A stretch of DNA of 6,349 nt, from positions 1 to 6,349 of the forward strand of contig DJYL01000072.1 in NCBI GenBank assembly GCA_002448495.1. The letters are read 5' to 3'. This document shows positions 1 to 5,441 of the stretch, piece by piece (position 1 is the first letter of the stretch; each line of letters opens with the position of its first letter). The notes under the pieces were generated by a model, which saw nothing but the letters and a program-made list of their open reading frames with translations, was not told the origin of the DNA and ran no database searches. Origin of the DNA: Pseudoselenomonas ruminantium (GTDB lineage: Bacteria > Bacillota > Negativicutes > Selenomonadales > Selenomonadaceae). A program made the position numbers and the translations under genes.

Positions 1-32
1 TCACTGCGAAAATGACGTTTTATACGGACATC

Positions 33-240
33 GCTTAGGGCGGAGGTGGGGATGCTTTTCTCTGCGGAACGACTGTCCGAACGAAGTGAGGACTGGCCCA
101 CAAACAAAATTTCCTAGAAACTGCGATGAACATACGCGCCGCCGGCCTGCCCGGCGCAGGTATCTAAAAAAGAAAATACTTTTGCTAGTGGGTCATTTAG
201 TGCAGCAGAGAAAAGTATTCCCACCTCCGCCCCACTGAGC
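33..240. repeat. Noncoding element with long terminal inverted repeats
   Basis: Two arms, 33-65 and 205-240, are imperfect inverted copies. The core 38-65 pairs with 205-232 over 28 positions with only two non-Watson-Crick pairs, both G.U if read as plus-strand RNA. The outer GCTTAG (33-38) pairs with CTGAGC (235-240), again with one G.U. Inside are smaller dyads: GTCC/GGAC at 75-78 and 90-93, and GC-rich GCGCCG/CGGCGC at 136-141 and 152-157. No transposase or convincing ORF is present. I infer a dispersed noncoding repeat, a MITE-like element, or a large structured RNA. A single copy in this window cannot decide between these. Confidence 0.6.
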
Positions 241-284
241 TGTAACAAATACAATAAAGTTCGTATTGTCAAACTGCAATTTGC

Positions 285-321
285 AAAAAGTGCGCTGACC
301 ATGTTTATGTCAACGCACTTT
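285..321 (-). terminator. Rho-independent terminator of the phosphohexomutase gene
   Basis: On the minus strand, AAAGTGCGTTGAC (321 to 309) pairs with GTCAGCGCACTTT (299 to 287) across a 9-nt loop. That gives 13 pairs including one U.G. Five T residues follow (289 to 285). It begins about 48 nt after the stop codon at 370, as expected for the end of that transcript. Confidence 0.85.
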
Positions 322-369
322 CGGTTAATTCAAGGGATATTCACAGCCCCTTGCTGCTGTAAATTTATT

Positions 370-2052
370 TTAGGACAGATACGGCTTCACAGCTTCTGCC
401 ATTTTATCCTTGGCGGCCTGTGCTTCTTTAAGGTCTTTGCCCTTGGTGGTGTAGTAAGCCTTGATTTTCGGCTCTGTGCCGGACGGGCGGATGATGACGG
501 AGGAACCGTCTTCCAGTTCATAGGTCAGCACGTTGGCTTTGGGCAGGCCCGTTGCGGCGGTGTCGAGGTAGTCGATAACTTTCGTGACCTTCTTGCCGGC
601 CAGTTCCTTGATGGGGTCTTTGCGCAGATTTTCCATCATGCCTTTCATCTTATCCATACCGGAAAGGCCGGGGAATTCGAAGCTATCCACTTTGTTGAGG
701 TAGCGTCCGTATTCCTTGTAGATTTCCTCCAGCCGCGCCTTGATGGACGAGCCTTTGCTGCGGTAGTAAGCGGCCATTTCGCAAATCAGCATGGAAGCGA
801 CCACGGCATCTTTATCGCGGACATAGGGGCCGGCAAGGTAGCCGTAGCTTTCCTCGAAGCCGAAGATAAAGCGGTCTTCTTCGCCTTTTTTCTCCAGACC
901 GAGAATCTGGTCGCCAATCCACTTGAAGCCCGTGAGGGTGTGTCTAAGTTCTACGCCGTAGTGCTTTGCTACCGCATCCGCCAGCGGGGTGGACACGATG
1001 GATTTTACAGCTACGGGATTTTTCGGCATGGTGCCTTTTTCCTGACGGCCCGCGCAGATGTAATCAAGGAGCAGTACGCCCATCTCATTGCCGGAAACCA
1101 GTTCATAAGAGCCGTCCGGACACTTCATGGCAATACCCACGCGGTCAGCATCCGGGTCAGTTGCCAGCATGAGGTCAGCGCCCTCTTTCTTGGCCAGTTC
1201 CACGCCTTTTTCCATGGCGGCAAGGATTTCCGGATTCGGATAGGAGCAGGTGGTGAAATAGCCATTGGGGTATTCCTGTTCCGGCACAATCGTGACATCA
1301 TCAATACCGATGTCGCGCAGCACGCGGGTAACGGGTACAAGGCCAGTGCCGTTAAGCGGGCTGTAGACGAGCTTCAGGCCAGCCGTCTTGCAGAGGCCGG
1401 GACGAACCTGGCAGGCTTCGATGTTCTTGTAGAGCCCTTCCTTGCAGTCTTCGCCGACAAATTTAATCAGGCCTTTTTCCACACCTTCAGCAAATGGCAT
1501 GTATTTCGCGCCCGTGAGCACATCGGTTTTCTGAATGGCATTGTAAACCACATCAGCGGCATCATCCGTCATCTGGCAGCCGTCCGGGCCGTAGGCTTTG
1601 TAGCCGTTGTACTTGGCCGGGTTGTGGCTGGCGGTCACCATGATACCGGCGTTGGCTTTGTAGAAACGGGTGGCAAAGGAAAGCGCCGGTACCGGCATGG
1701 GTTCATCATAAATGCGCACGTTAATGCCATTAGCCGCCAAGACCCCTGCGGCTTCCTTGGCAAACGTCCAGCCTTTGAGACGGGTATCGTAGCTGATGGC
1801 TACCGTCTGCGTGCCCCCTTCGCCTTTTACCCAGTCCGCTACGCCCTGCGTGGCCTGACGGACAACCCAGATATTCATGCGGTTCGTGCCTGCACCTAAA
1901 GTTCCGCGCAGGCCGGCGGTACCAAACTGCAAAGCAGCGGCAAAACGCTCTTTGATGGCTTCATCGTCTCCTTCGATGTCCCGGAGTTCTTTGCCCAGGT
2001 CGCAGTCAATGAGGTCAGCCCCCAGCCAGCGTTTGTATTCGTCTTGATACAT
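370..2052 (-). CDS. pgcA: Phosphoglucomutase/phosphomannomutase (alpha-D-phosphohexomutase family)
   Basis: This cytoplasmic enzyme interconverts hexose 1- and 6-phosphates, feeding sugar nucleotides to cell-envelope and exopolysaccharide synthesis. The 560-residue product carries all family signatures in order: the N-terminal FGTAGLRG (43-50); the catalytic loop TASHNP (140-145, phospho-acceptor Ser142); the Mg2+ loop DPDADR (299-304); the sugar-binding GFEESYG (398-404); and the C-terminal phosphate-binding RPSGTEP (522-528). Length fits the long PgcA-type subgroup of Firmicutes. The frame stays open 46 codons further upstream. The start at 2052 is chosen because AGGAAGGGTGG lies just ahead of it, and because the extension has no family similarity and would run through the upstream gene's terminator. 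The gene appears monocistronic between two terminators. The family is certain. Substrate preference (glucose or mannose) and the symbol are inferred. Confidence 0.95.
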   Translation of the reverse strand: MYQDEYKRWLGADLIDCDLGKELRDIEGDDEAIKERFAAALQFGTAGLRGTLGAGTNRMNIWVVRQATQGVADWVKGEGGTQTVAISYDTRLKGWTFAKEAAGVLAANGINVRIYDEPMPVPALSFATRFYKANAGIMVTASHNPAKYNGYKAYGPDGCQMTDDAADVVYNAIQKTDVLTGAKYMPFAEGVEKGLIKFVGEDCKEGLYKNIEACQVRPGLCKTAGLKLVYSPLNGTGLVPVTRVLRDIGIDDVTIVPEQEYPNGYFTTCSYPNPEILAAMEKGVELAKKEGADLMLATDPDADRVGIAMKCPDGSYELVSGNEMGVLLLDYICAGRQEKGTMPKNPVAVKSIVSTPLADAVAKHYGVELRHTLTGFKWIGDQILGLEKKGEEDRFIFGFEESYGYLAGPYVRDKDAVVASMLICEMAAYYRSKGSSIKARLEEIYKEYGRYLNKVDSFEFPGLSGMDKMKGMMENLRKDPIKELAGKKVTKVIDYLDTAATGLPKANVLTYELEDGSSVIIRPSGTEPKIKAYYTTKGKDLKEAQAAKDKMAEAVKPYLS

Positions 2053-2059
2053 AAAAAAT

Positions 2060-2070
2060 CCACCCTTCCT
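2060..2070 (-). promoter_or_regulatory. Ribosome binding site that fixes the phosphohexomutase start
   Basis: The minus strand reads AGGAAGGGTGG followed by a 7-nt A/T-rich spacer (ATTTTTT) and then ATG at 2052. This decides the start against the in-frame upstream ATG at 2190. Confidence 0.8.
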
Positions 2071-2092
2071 GTTTAAACTTCTGCAAATATAT

Positions 2093-2098
2093 ATTATA
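2093..2098 (-). promoter_or_regulatory. Putative -10 element of the phosphohexomutase gene
   Basis: A perfect TATAAT on the minus strand sits in an AT-rich run about 40 nt upstream of the start codon. The -35 at 17-bp spacing (TTTTTA) is poor and overlaps the terminator hairpin of the preceding gene. TATAAT can arise by chance in such AT-rich DNA, so support is moderate. Confidence 0.4.
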
Positions 2099-2107
2099 TA
2101 TACAACA

Positions 2108-2129
2108 AGGCAGGATAAAAATCCTGCCT
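2108..2129 (-). terminator. Hairpin terminator after the 494-aa gene
   Basis: A perfect 9-bp stem AGGCAGGAT/ATCCTGCCT has a 4-nt loop, 42 nt past the stop at 2171. On the minus strand it is followed by TGTTGTAT, a U-rich but broken tail, so termination may be incomplete. The plus-strand flank has no U-tract. Confidence 0.65.
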
Positions 2130-2170
2130 CCAAAGCTAATCTTATAAATATTTTATGGCAGCAGGCTGTC

Positions 2171-3655
2171 CTACGCCAGAATATCGACACCTGCCGCCTT
2201 GGCCTGTTCTATGGCCAGGGCTTTTTCATAGTATGCTTCTGTTTCTGTGGCAAATGCCTGTTTCAGCCGCTCGCCCATTGACTGCCAAGCCTCGTGCAAT
2301 TCCTTCTGTTTTTCCCGTTTTTCGTCCTCAATCCATGTGCCGGACTGCTCCGCACTGCCAAAGACAAAAGGCTTGCGGGGTTCTGTGCGTTCCTCCACAT
2401 GGCGCAGTTTATCGGTAAATTCCGCATCCTTGCCTTCCAGCTGCCGCCTGGAGAGAACTTCGCCTGCCGTTTCCCGCTTGTCCTTCTCCGTTTCCCTGCC
2501 CAAAAGTTCATCCAGCAGACGGCCTTCTTCCTTTGCCGCCCGCCGCTGCATATCAAGAAAACTCAATCCTTGCGGCTCTGCCGGTGTCTCCTGGGCCGTC
2601 TTCTTTACATAGCCGTCTTTCGGTTTTTGTATCTCCACGCCATAGGTTTTGGCGATGGCCTCGGTCACCTGTTTTTCAAATTCATCGCTTGCGGTCTCAA
2701 TTTTCTGCCCGCTCTGTGTCGTCCTGACCATGCGGATAATCTGGCTGACCAGTTCGTTTTCACCCTGTGGGTCTAATTCCTTCAAGGCACTAACCAGGGT
2801 GTCATAGAATGGGTCATCCGTGCCGACTTCTTCCTGAAAATTATTCAGATAACTGCCCAGTGCCCCGAAAGCCCCCTGCACATTCTTAAAGGTCTGGGCA
2901 AATCGCATATTTTCCGTATCCAGATAGGTCCAGACAGCAAGTCCCTTATCTGCGTACAGTTCATCATAGGCCTGCTCATAGGTCTCCCGGGGAGCCAGAA
3001 TGTTTTCCACCGCCTGCACCACATCTTCTTCCAAATGTTTCCGAACCTCCGTGCGCCAGCTGGCAATTTCTTCTTCCCGTGTCTGGGTTTCCTCAATGCC
3101 TGTTTCTTCCGTCCAGCGGTAATGCGGTGATTGGATTTCCGTCACCGGCGTATAGACAGGCCGGGCCACGGGAAAGTTCTCCACACCGCTGGCCGACTTC
3201 AATATCTGTCCGTAATCCTGCGGCTTCAAAAAAATACCCTGCTCTGCCGGCTGTCCGGCTGGCGCAAGGCTTCCCTGGGAGAGATTTCCCAGCAGCTTTT
3301 CTTCCCGTTCATGCTGGAGCTGCCATTCCTCGGCAGGGTCAAAGGGCGTTCCCAGCCGCGCATAATTATCGTTCAGCTTCTGATAACGCTCAACGGTCAT
3401 GCGCAAAGCAGCCAATTCCTCATCACGCGTCCAGGATTCTTCCCCCTGCTGCAAAGATATCTGAACAGTCGAACCCATATGAAAAACCGTCATGCTGCGC
3501 TGCGCCTTTTCACGGATATCTACCTGATAGGCAGCACCAAAGCCGCTATCCTCGTTCTCAGCCTGCACCGCCTTCTGTTGTTCTCGCACTGCCCTTCCCC
3601 GGACAGCCTCGTTCACATTAAGCGTATGCCTTTCTTCCGTCCTGCCAATCATCAT
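2171..3655 (-). CDS. Uncharacterised charged 494-aa protein
   Basis: I do not recognise this family. The predicted product has no cysteine, no signal peptide and no membrane segment, so it is probably cytoplasmic. It is rich in Glu, Lys, Arg and Gln. Long amphipathic, possibly coiled-coil stretches run at about 75-120, 185-235, 365-420 and 440-485, with a Pro-rich linker near 128-180. A segment near 43-50 (YQVDIREK) faintly recalls the xVxIS-type motif near the ends of some flagellum-associated accessory proteins, too weak to name. Start: ATG at 3655 has AAAGGATG 9-11 nt upstream; an adjacent ATG at 3652 is the only close alternative. It is flanked by terminators on both sides, so it is probably transcribed alone. 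Protein-like composition and a single long uninterrupted frame support a real gene. Confidence 0.8.
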   Translation of the reverse strand: MMIGRTEERHTLNVNEAVRGRAVREQQKAVQAENEDSGFGAAYQVDIREKAQRSMTVFHMGSTVQISLQQGEESWTRDEELAALRMTVERYQKLNDNYARLGTPFDPAEEWQLQHEREEKLLGNLSQGSLAPAGQPAEQGIFLKPQDYGQILKSASGVENFPVARPVYTPVTEIQSPHYRWTEETGIEETQTREEEIASWRTEVRKHLEEDVVQAVENILAPRETYEQAYDELYADKGLAVWTYLDTENMRFAQTFKNVQGAFGALGSYLNNFQEEVGTDDPFYDTLVSALKELDPQGENELVSQIIRMVRTTQSGQKIETASDEFEKQVTEAIAKTYGVEIQKPKDGYVKKTAQETPAEPQGLSFLDMQRRAAKEEGRLLDELLGRETEKDKRETAGEVLSRRQLEGKDAEFTDKLRHVEERTEPRKPFVFGSAEQSGTWIEDEKREKQKELHEAWQSMGERLKQAFATETEAYYEKALAIEQAKAAGVDILA

Positions 3656-3699
3656 TTTCGTTCACATCCTTTTGCCTGATGAAAACACATACCACCGCA

Positions 3700-3707
3700 T
3701 TTATATA
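3700..3707 (-). promoter_or_regulatory. Weak candidate -10 of the 494-aa gene
   Basis: The minus strand reads TATATAAA about 45-50 nt upstream of the start codon. No convincing -35 is visible at 16-18 bp. It lies just past the terminator at 3735-3768, so the gene needs its own promoter somewhere here. Confidence 0.3.
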
Positions 3708-3734
3708 TCGTCCATTTACACCGGCTTCTTAAAT

Positions 3735-3768
3735 AAAAAAAAGCCACCCTCGACCAAAAGGGTGGCTT
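3735..3768 (-). terminator. Strong terminator of the antitoxin small RNA
   Basis: A perfect 10-bp stem AAGCCACCCT/AGGGTGGCTT (3741-3750 with 3759-3768) has an 8-nt loop. On the minus strand an unbroken run of eight T (3742 to 3735) follows. The loop reads UUUGGUCG in the RNA. No minus-strand gene ends upstream of it before the MATE terminator, so it must end a noncoding transcript. On the plus strand this sequence closely resembles the toxin terminator at 4063-4089 in direct orientation. Confidence 0.9.
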
Positions 3769-3828
3769 CCTGCTGTCCACATAGCGGACTTCCTGCGTCA
3801 CAGGCGACCAACCTGCAACGCTAGTATG

Positions 3829-3845
3829 ATAAATCTTTCAAACTT
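3829..3845. repeat. Direct repeat A, small-RNA copy
   Basis: AATCTTTCAAACTT (3832-3845) is identical to 3928-3941 in the toxin gene. It lies at the predicted 5' end of the minus-strand RNA. RNA pairing extends three more positions (3829-3831) to include the toxin AUG, using one G.U. Confidence 0.85.
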
Positions 3846-3851
3846 ACTTGT

Positions 3852-3880
3852 ATTGTAGCATACATCTGCCAAAAATGCTA
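3852..3880 (-). promoter_or_regulatory. Promoter of the antitoxin small RNA
   Basis: The minus strand carries extended -10 TGCTACAAT (3860 to 3852). At 17-bp spacing the -35 is TAGCAT (3880 to 3875), which is weak. The predicted start, about 7 nt downstream, falls near 3845, the edge of direct repeat A. It is the mirror image of the toxin promoter and occupies the same DNA. Confidence 0.6.
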
Positions 3881-3884
3881 TAAT
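3856..3884 (+). promoter_or_regulatory. Promoter of the 29-aa toxin candidate
   Basis: Extended -10 TGCTATAAT (3876-3884) has a perfect TATAAT. The -35 at 17 bp is TAGCAT (3856-3861), weak, as often tolerated with an extended -10. The predicted start is near 3891, giving a leader of about 35 nt. Confidence 0.75.
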
Positions 3885-3897
3885 TATTTTGCTGTGC

Positions 3898-3918
3898 ACC
3901 TCTCAGCGGAAGGGAGGT
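3898..3918 (+). promoter_or_regulatory. Hairpin that hides the toxin ribosome binding site
   Basis: ACCTCTC (3898-3904) pairs with GGGAGGT (3912-3918): six Watson-Crick pairs plus one U.G around a 7-nt loop. The 3' arm is the Shine-Dalgarno sequence of the ORF at 3925, six nt before the ATG. Translation should therefore be repressed until the hairpin opens. SD sequestration of this kind is known for Fst and BsrG-type toxin mRNAs. Confidence 0.75.
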
Positions 3919-3924
3919 AAATGT

Positions 3925-3941
3925 ATGAATCTTTCAAACTT
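3925..3941. repeat. Direct repeat A, toxin copy
   Basis: AATCTTTCAAACTT (3928-3941) repeats 3832-3845 exactly and encodes toxin codons 2-6. It is the predicted target of the 5' end of the divergent small RNA. Pairing including the AUG spans 3925-3941. Confidence 0.85.
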
Positions 3942-4014
3942 GTTGCGTGACTTCCTGCTTTCCCTGATTGCAGGATTGGCCGCCAACTACTTATTCACCG
4001 TGCTGGCAAAATAG
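3925..4014 (+). CDS. Small hydrophobic peptide, candidate type I toxin (29 aa)
   Basis: The product is 29 residues: MNLSNLLRD, then a hydrophobic segment rich in Leu, Ala and Ile (about 10-27), ending in Lys. It should be a single membrane span with a short polar N-terminus, the form of type I toxins that damage the inner membrane (Fst, Ibs, Ldr, TxpA). The pattern of a Leu-rich start, an AG step (16-17) and an Asn-Tyr pair (21-22) recalls small peptides I have seen in anaerobic Firmicutes, but I cannot name a family. Start: ATG at 3925 has AGGGAGGT six nt upstream; an overlapping ATG at 3921 in another frame stops after nine codons. It has its own promoter, SD-masking hairpin and terminator, and the start region is complementary to the divergent small RNA. 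A leaderless signalling or regulatory peptide is an alternative role. Confidence 0.8.
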   Translation: MNLSNLLRDFLLSLIAGLAANYLFTVLAK

Positions 4015-4032
4015 CACAGCAGCCAGTAAACA

Positions 4033-4058
4033 CCTCGGGCAAAGACCAGCCGTTGAGG
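4033..4058 (+). other. Stem-loop in toxin mRNA 3' region exposing GACCA
   Basis: CCTC (4033-4036) pairs with GAGG (4055-4058), and inside it GGC (4038-4040) pairs with GCC (4049-4051). The apical loop is AAAGACCA. GACCA is complementary to the UUGGUC loops of the small RNA. The stem is short, so the fold is tentative. Confidence 0.5.
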
Positions 4059-4061
4059 GAG

Positions 4062-4091
4062 AAAGCCGCCTATGACCAAGGGGCGGCTTTT
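4062..4091 (+). terminator. Terminator of the toxin mRNA, probably shared with the MATE gene
   Basis: A perfect 9-bp stem AAAGCCGCC/GGCGGCTTT (4062-4070 with 4082-4090) has an 11-nt loop containing GACCAA. TTTT ends the plus-strand version. On the minus strand it lies 13 nt past the MATE stop and ends in TTTCTC, so it may act in both directions, more weakly on the minus strand. It is a direct-orientation near copy of the terminator at 3741-3768. Confidence 0.8.
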
Positions 4092-4103
4092 CGTATGCCT
4101 GTT

Positions 4104-5441
4104 TTAACTGTATTTCTTCCGAAACGTCCTGCGCGTCCAGAAAAAGGCAATGGCAAGCGGAATGCACGAGCCTGCCCATGCCATAGGGTTAGCCACGCAA
4201 GCGCCCAGATAGCCCCAGATTTCGCAGAGGAAAATGGCGGCACCGGCACGCATGAAAAGTTCCATAATGCCGGCTATCGTGGGCACCACGCTCTGCCCCA
4301 GCCCCTGCAGGGTATAGCGGAAGATGAACAGCAGCGCCAGTATCCAGTAGTTAAGGCCGTTGACAATGAGGTACATATGCCCCATGTCCACGACTTCCTG
4401 CTGGCCCTCGCCGACGAAAAGTTCCATGATGAAAGGCCCGGAGAGAATCAGCACCACTGCCGCGAGGATACTGAAGCCCACGGACATATAACTGCACTTT
4501 TTCACGCCCTCGGCAATGCGGTCATACTTCTGTGCGCCGTAGTTCTGCGCGGTATAAGCCGCCATGGCAAGGCCAAAGGACATCATGGGCATCAGCGCAA
4601 TGGAGTCGACCTTCTGCGCCGCCGCATAAGCCGCCACGGCTGTCGGCCCAAGGTTATTGAGCGCCACCTGCAAGATAACCGCGCCGATGGCGATAATCGA
4701 GGACTGAAAGCCCATGGGCAGGCCCAGCTTCAAATGCGCCTTTAAGACCGGCCAGCTCATCTGCCAGTCCTCGCGGTAAGTGCGCAGCACCGGCACTTTT
4801 TTACAAATGTAAATGTAGCAAATCACATTGCCCAAAAACTGCGCCACGATGGTCGCGAGCGCCGCGCCGGGAATGCCCCAGCCCAAGACGAGAATCGCAA
4901 TCGGCTCCAAGATGATGTTGATGATGAGCGCCGTTGCCAGAATCACCGTCGGCATCCGGCTGTCGCCGAGCGCCCGCAGAAGGTTGGTCTGCGTCTGCAA
5001 GCAGACGAACATCACAATGCCGCCGAACACAATGCTGATAAAGCTGTACGCCCCCTCCAAAATCTCCGGCGGGGTCTGCATCCAAATCAAGAGCTGACGG
5101 CAGAGCGAAACGCCTACAATGGTCAGCACCACGGCCTCCAAAAAGGAAAGCACGGCACAAGTGGCCGCGCTCTGCCGCACACCTTTGTAATCCTTGGCGC
5201 CATACCGCTGCCCCGTGTAAATGGTAATCCCCGTGGAAAAACCAATCACAAAGCCGAGCATCAGAAACATCAGACTGCCCGTACAGCCCACTGCCGCCAA
5301 AGCCTCCACGCCCAAAAAGCGGCCCACAATCAGCGTGTCCACAAAAGCGTATAACTGCTGAAAGATATTGCCCGCGATAAGCGGCAGGGTAAACAGCAGG
5401 ATAAGCCGTGCCGGACTGCCCTCCGTAAGATTTTTTGTCAT
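4104..5441 (-). CDS. MATE-family multidrug/organic cation exporter
   Basis: This is an inner-membrane antiporter that exports cationic drugs or metabolites using an H+ or Na+ gradient. The 445-residue product is normal length for the family and is predicted to have 12 membrane helices. The two-fold internal repeat typical of MATE is visible. GQRYGAKDYKGVRQS (77-91) matches AQNYGAQKYDRIAEGVKK (298-315), and LRALGDSRMPT (155-165) matches LQGLGQSVVPT (378-388). The N-terminus (LPLIAGNIFQQLYAFVDTLI, 19-38) is characteristic of the bacterial NorM/DinF-like branch. The start at 5441 has GAGGT seven nt upstream. The ATG overlaps the stop of the YdcF-like gene (ATGA), indicating translational coupling in one operon. 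Substrate cannot be told from sequence. Confidence 0.95.
   Translation of the reverse strand: MTKNLTEGSPARLILLFTLPLIAGNIFQQLYAFVDTLIVGRFLGVEALAAVGCTGSLMFLMLGFVIGFSTGITIYTGQRYGAKDYKGVRQSAATCAVLSFLEAVVLTIVGVSLCRQLLIWMQTPPEILEGAYSFISIVFGGIVMFVCLQTQTNLLRALGDSRMPTVILATALIINIILEPIAILVLGWGIPGAALATIVAQFLGNVICYIYICKKVPVLRTYREDWQMSWPVLKAHLKLGLPMGFQSSIIAIGAVILQVALNNLGPTAVAAYAAAQKVDSIALMPMMSFGLAMAAYTAQNYGAQKYDRIAEGVKKCSYMSVGFSILAAVVLILSGPFIMELFVGEGQQEVVDMGHMYLIVNGLNYWILALLFIFRYTLQGLGQSVVPTIAGIMELFMRAGAAIFLCEIWGYLGACVANPMAWAGSCIPLAIAFFWTRRTFRKKYS

Larger units (their letters stand above)
3735..3845 (-). ncRNA. Predicted antitoxin small RNA of a type I toxin-antitoxin pair
   Basis: The predicted transcript is about 110 nt, from an extended -10 TGCTACAAT on the minus strand to the strong terminator. 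Its first 17 nt (3845 to 3829) can pair with toxin mRNA 3925-3941, which holds the AUG and codons 2-6: 16 Watson-Crick pairs and one G.U. A second block (3784-3796) is complementary to 3945-3958 apart from one bulged U. Predicted hairpins: CAGG/CCTG (3801-3804 with 3812-3815) with loop UUGGUCG, GTCCG/TGGAC with a 5-nt loop (about 3776-3790), and the terminator with loop UUUGGUCG. The repeated UUGG loop fits the YUNR U-turn motif known from kissing antisense RNAs. Existence and role are inferred from sequence; the 5' end may shift by a few nucleotides. Confidence 0.7.

Noticed and set aside
2..238. Open frame running from the left edge to a TGA at 236-238, and a minus-strand 62-codon frame at 114-302
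   Set aside because: Both lie mostly in the inverted-repeat element. The peptides are Arg/Pro-rich or low complexity with no RBS seen. A gene entering from the left cannot be fully excluded.
244..272. TTGACA on the minus strand (272-267) and TACAAT on the plus strand (250-255)
   Set aside because: No suitable partner element lies at 16-18 bp for either, and there is no gene downstream for the minus-strand reading.
301..1899. Long plus-strand open frame (532 codons) opposite the phosphohexomutase gene
   Set aside because: It is antisense to a gene with all catalytic motifs intact. The predicted protein is a Phe/His/Ala/Val-rich shadow with no recognisable domain or plausible RBS context.
2053..2190. 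46-codon N-terminal extension of the phosphohexomutase
   Set aside because: It would overlap the previous gene's end and its terminator hairpin, has no family similarity, and an excellent RBS sits directly before the ATG at 2052.
2155..3679. Several plus-strand frames opposite the 494-aa gene (for example 2294-2776, 3079-3621, 3131-3679)
   Set aside because: They overlap one another in different frames and mirror the coding gene. None has a convincing RBS or protein-like composition.
3734..3785. 17-codon minus-strand ORF inside the small RNA (ATG just after GCAGGAAG)
   Set aside because: It runs through the terminator hairpin and U-tract, so the transcript would end before its stop codon. 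The SD-like GCAGGAAG is better explained as pairing block B.
3741..4089. CRISPR-like interpretation of the repeated GACCAA and AAGCC blocks
   Set aside because: Repeats are short, unevenly spaced and embedded in terminator stems. There are no uniform spacers and no cas genes.
4053..4745. Plus-strand 230-codon frame opposite the MATE gene, and the minus-strand frame 4801-5514
   Set aside because: Both are alternative-frame shadows of the MATE and DUF218 genes. Their His/Cys/Arg-rich translations lack any domain.
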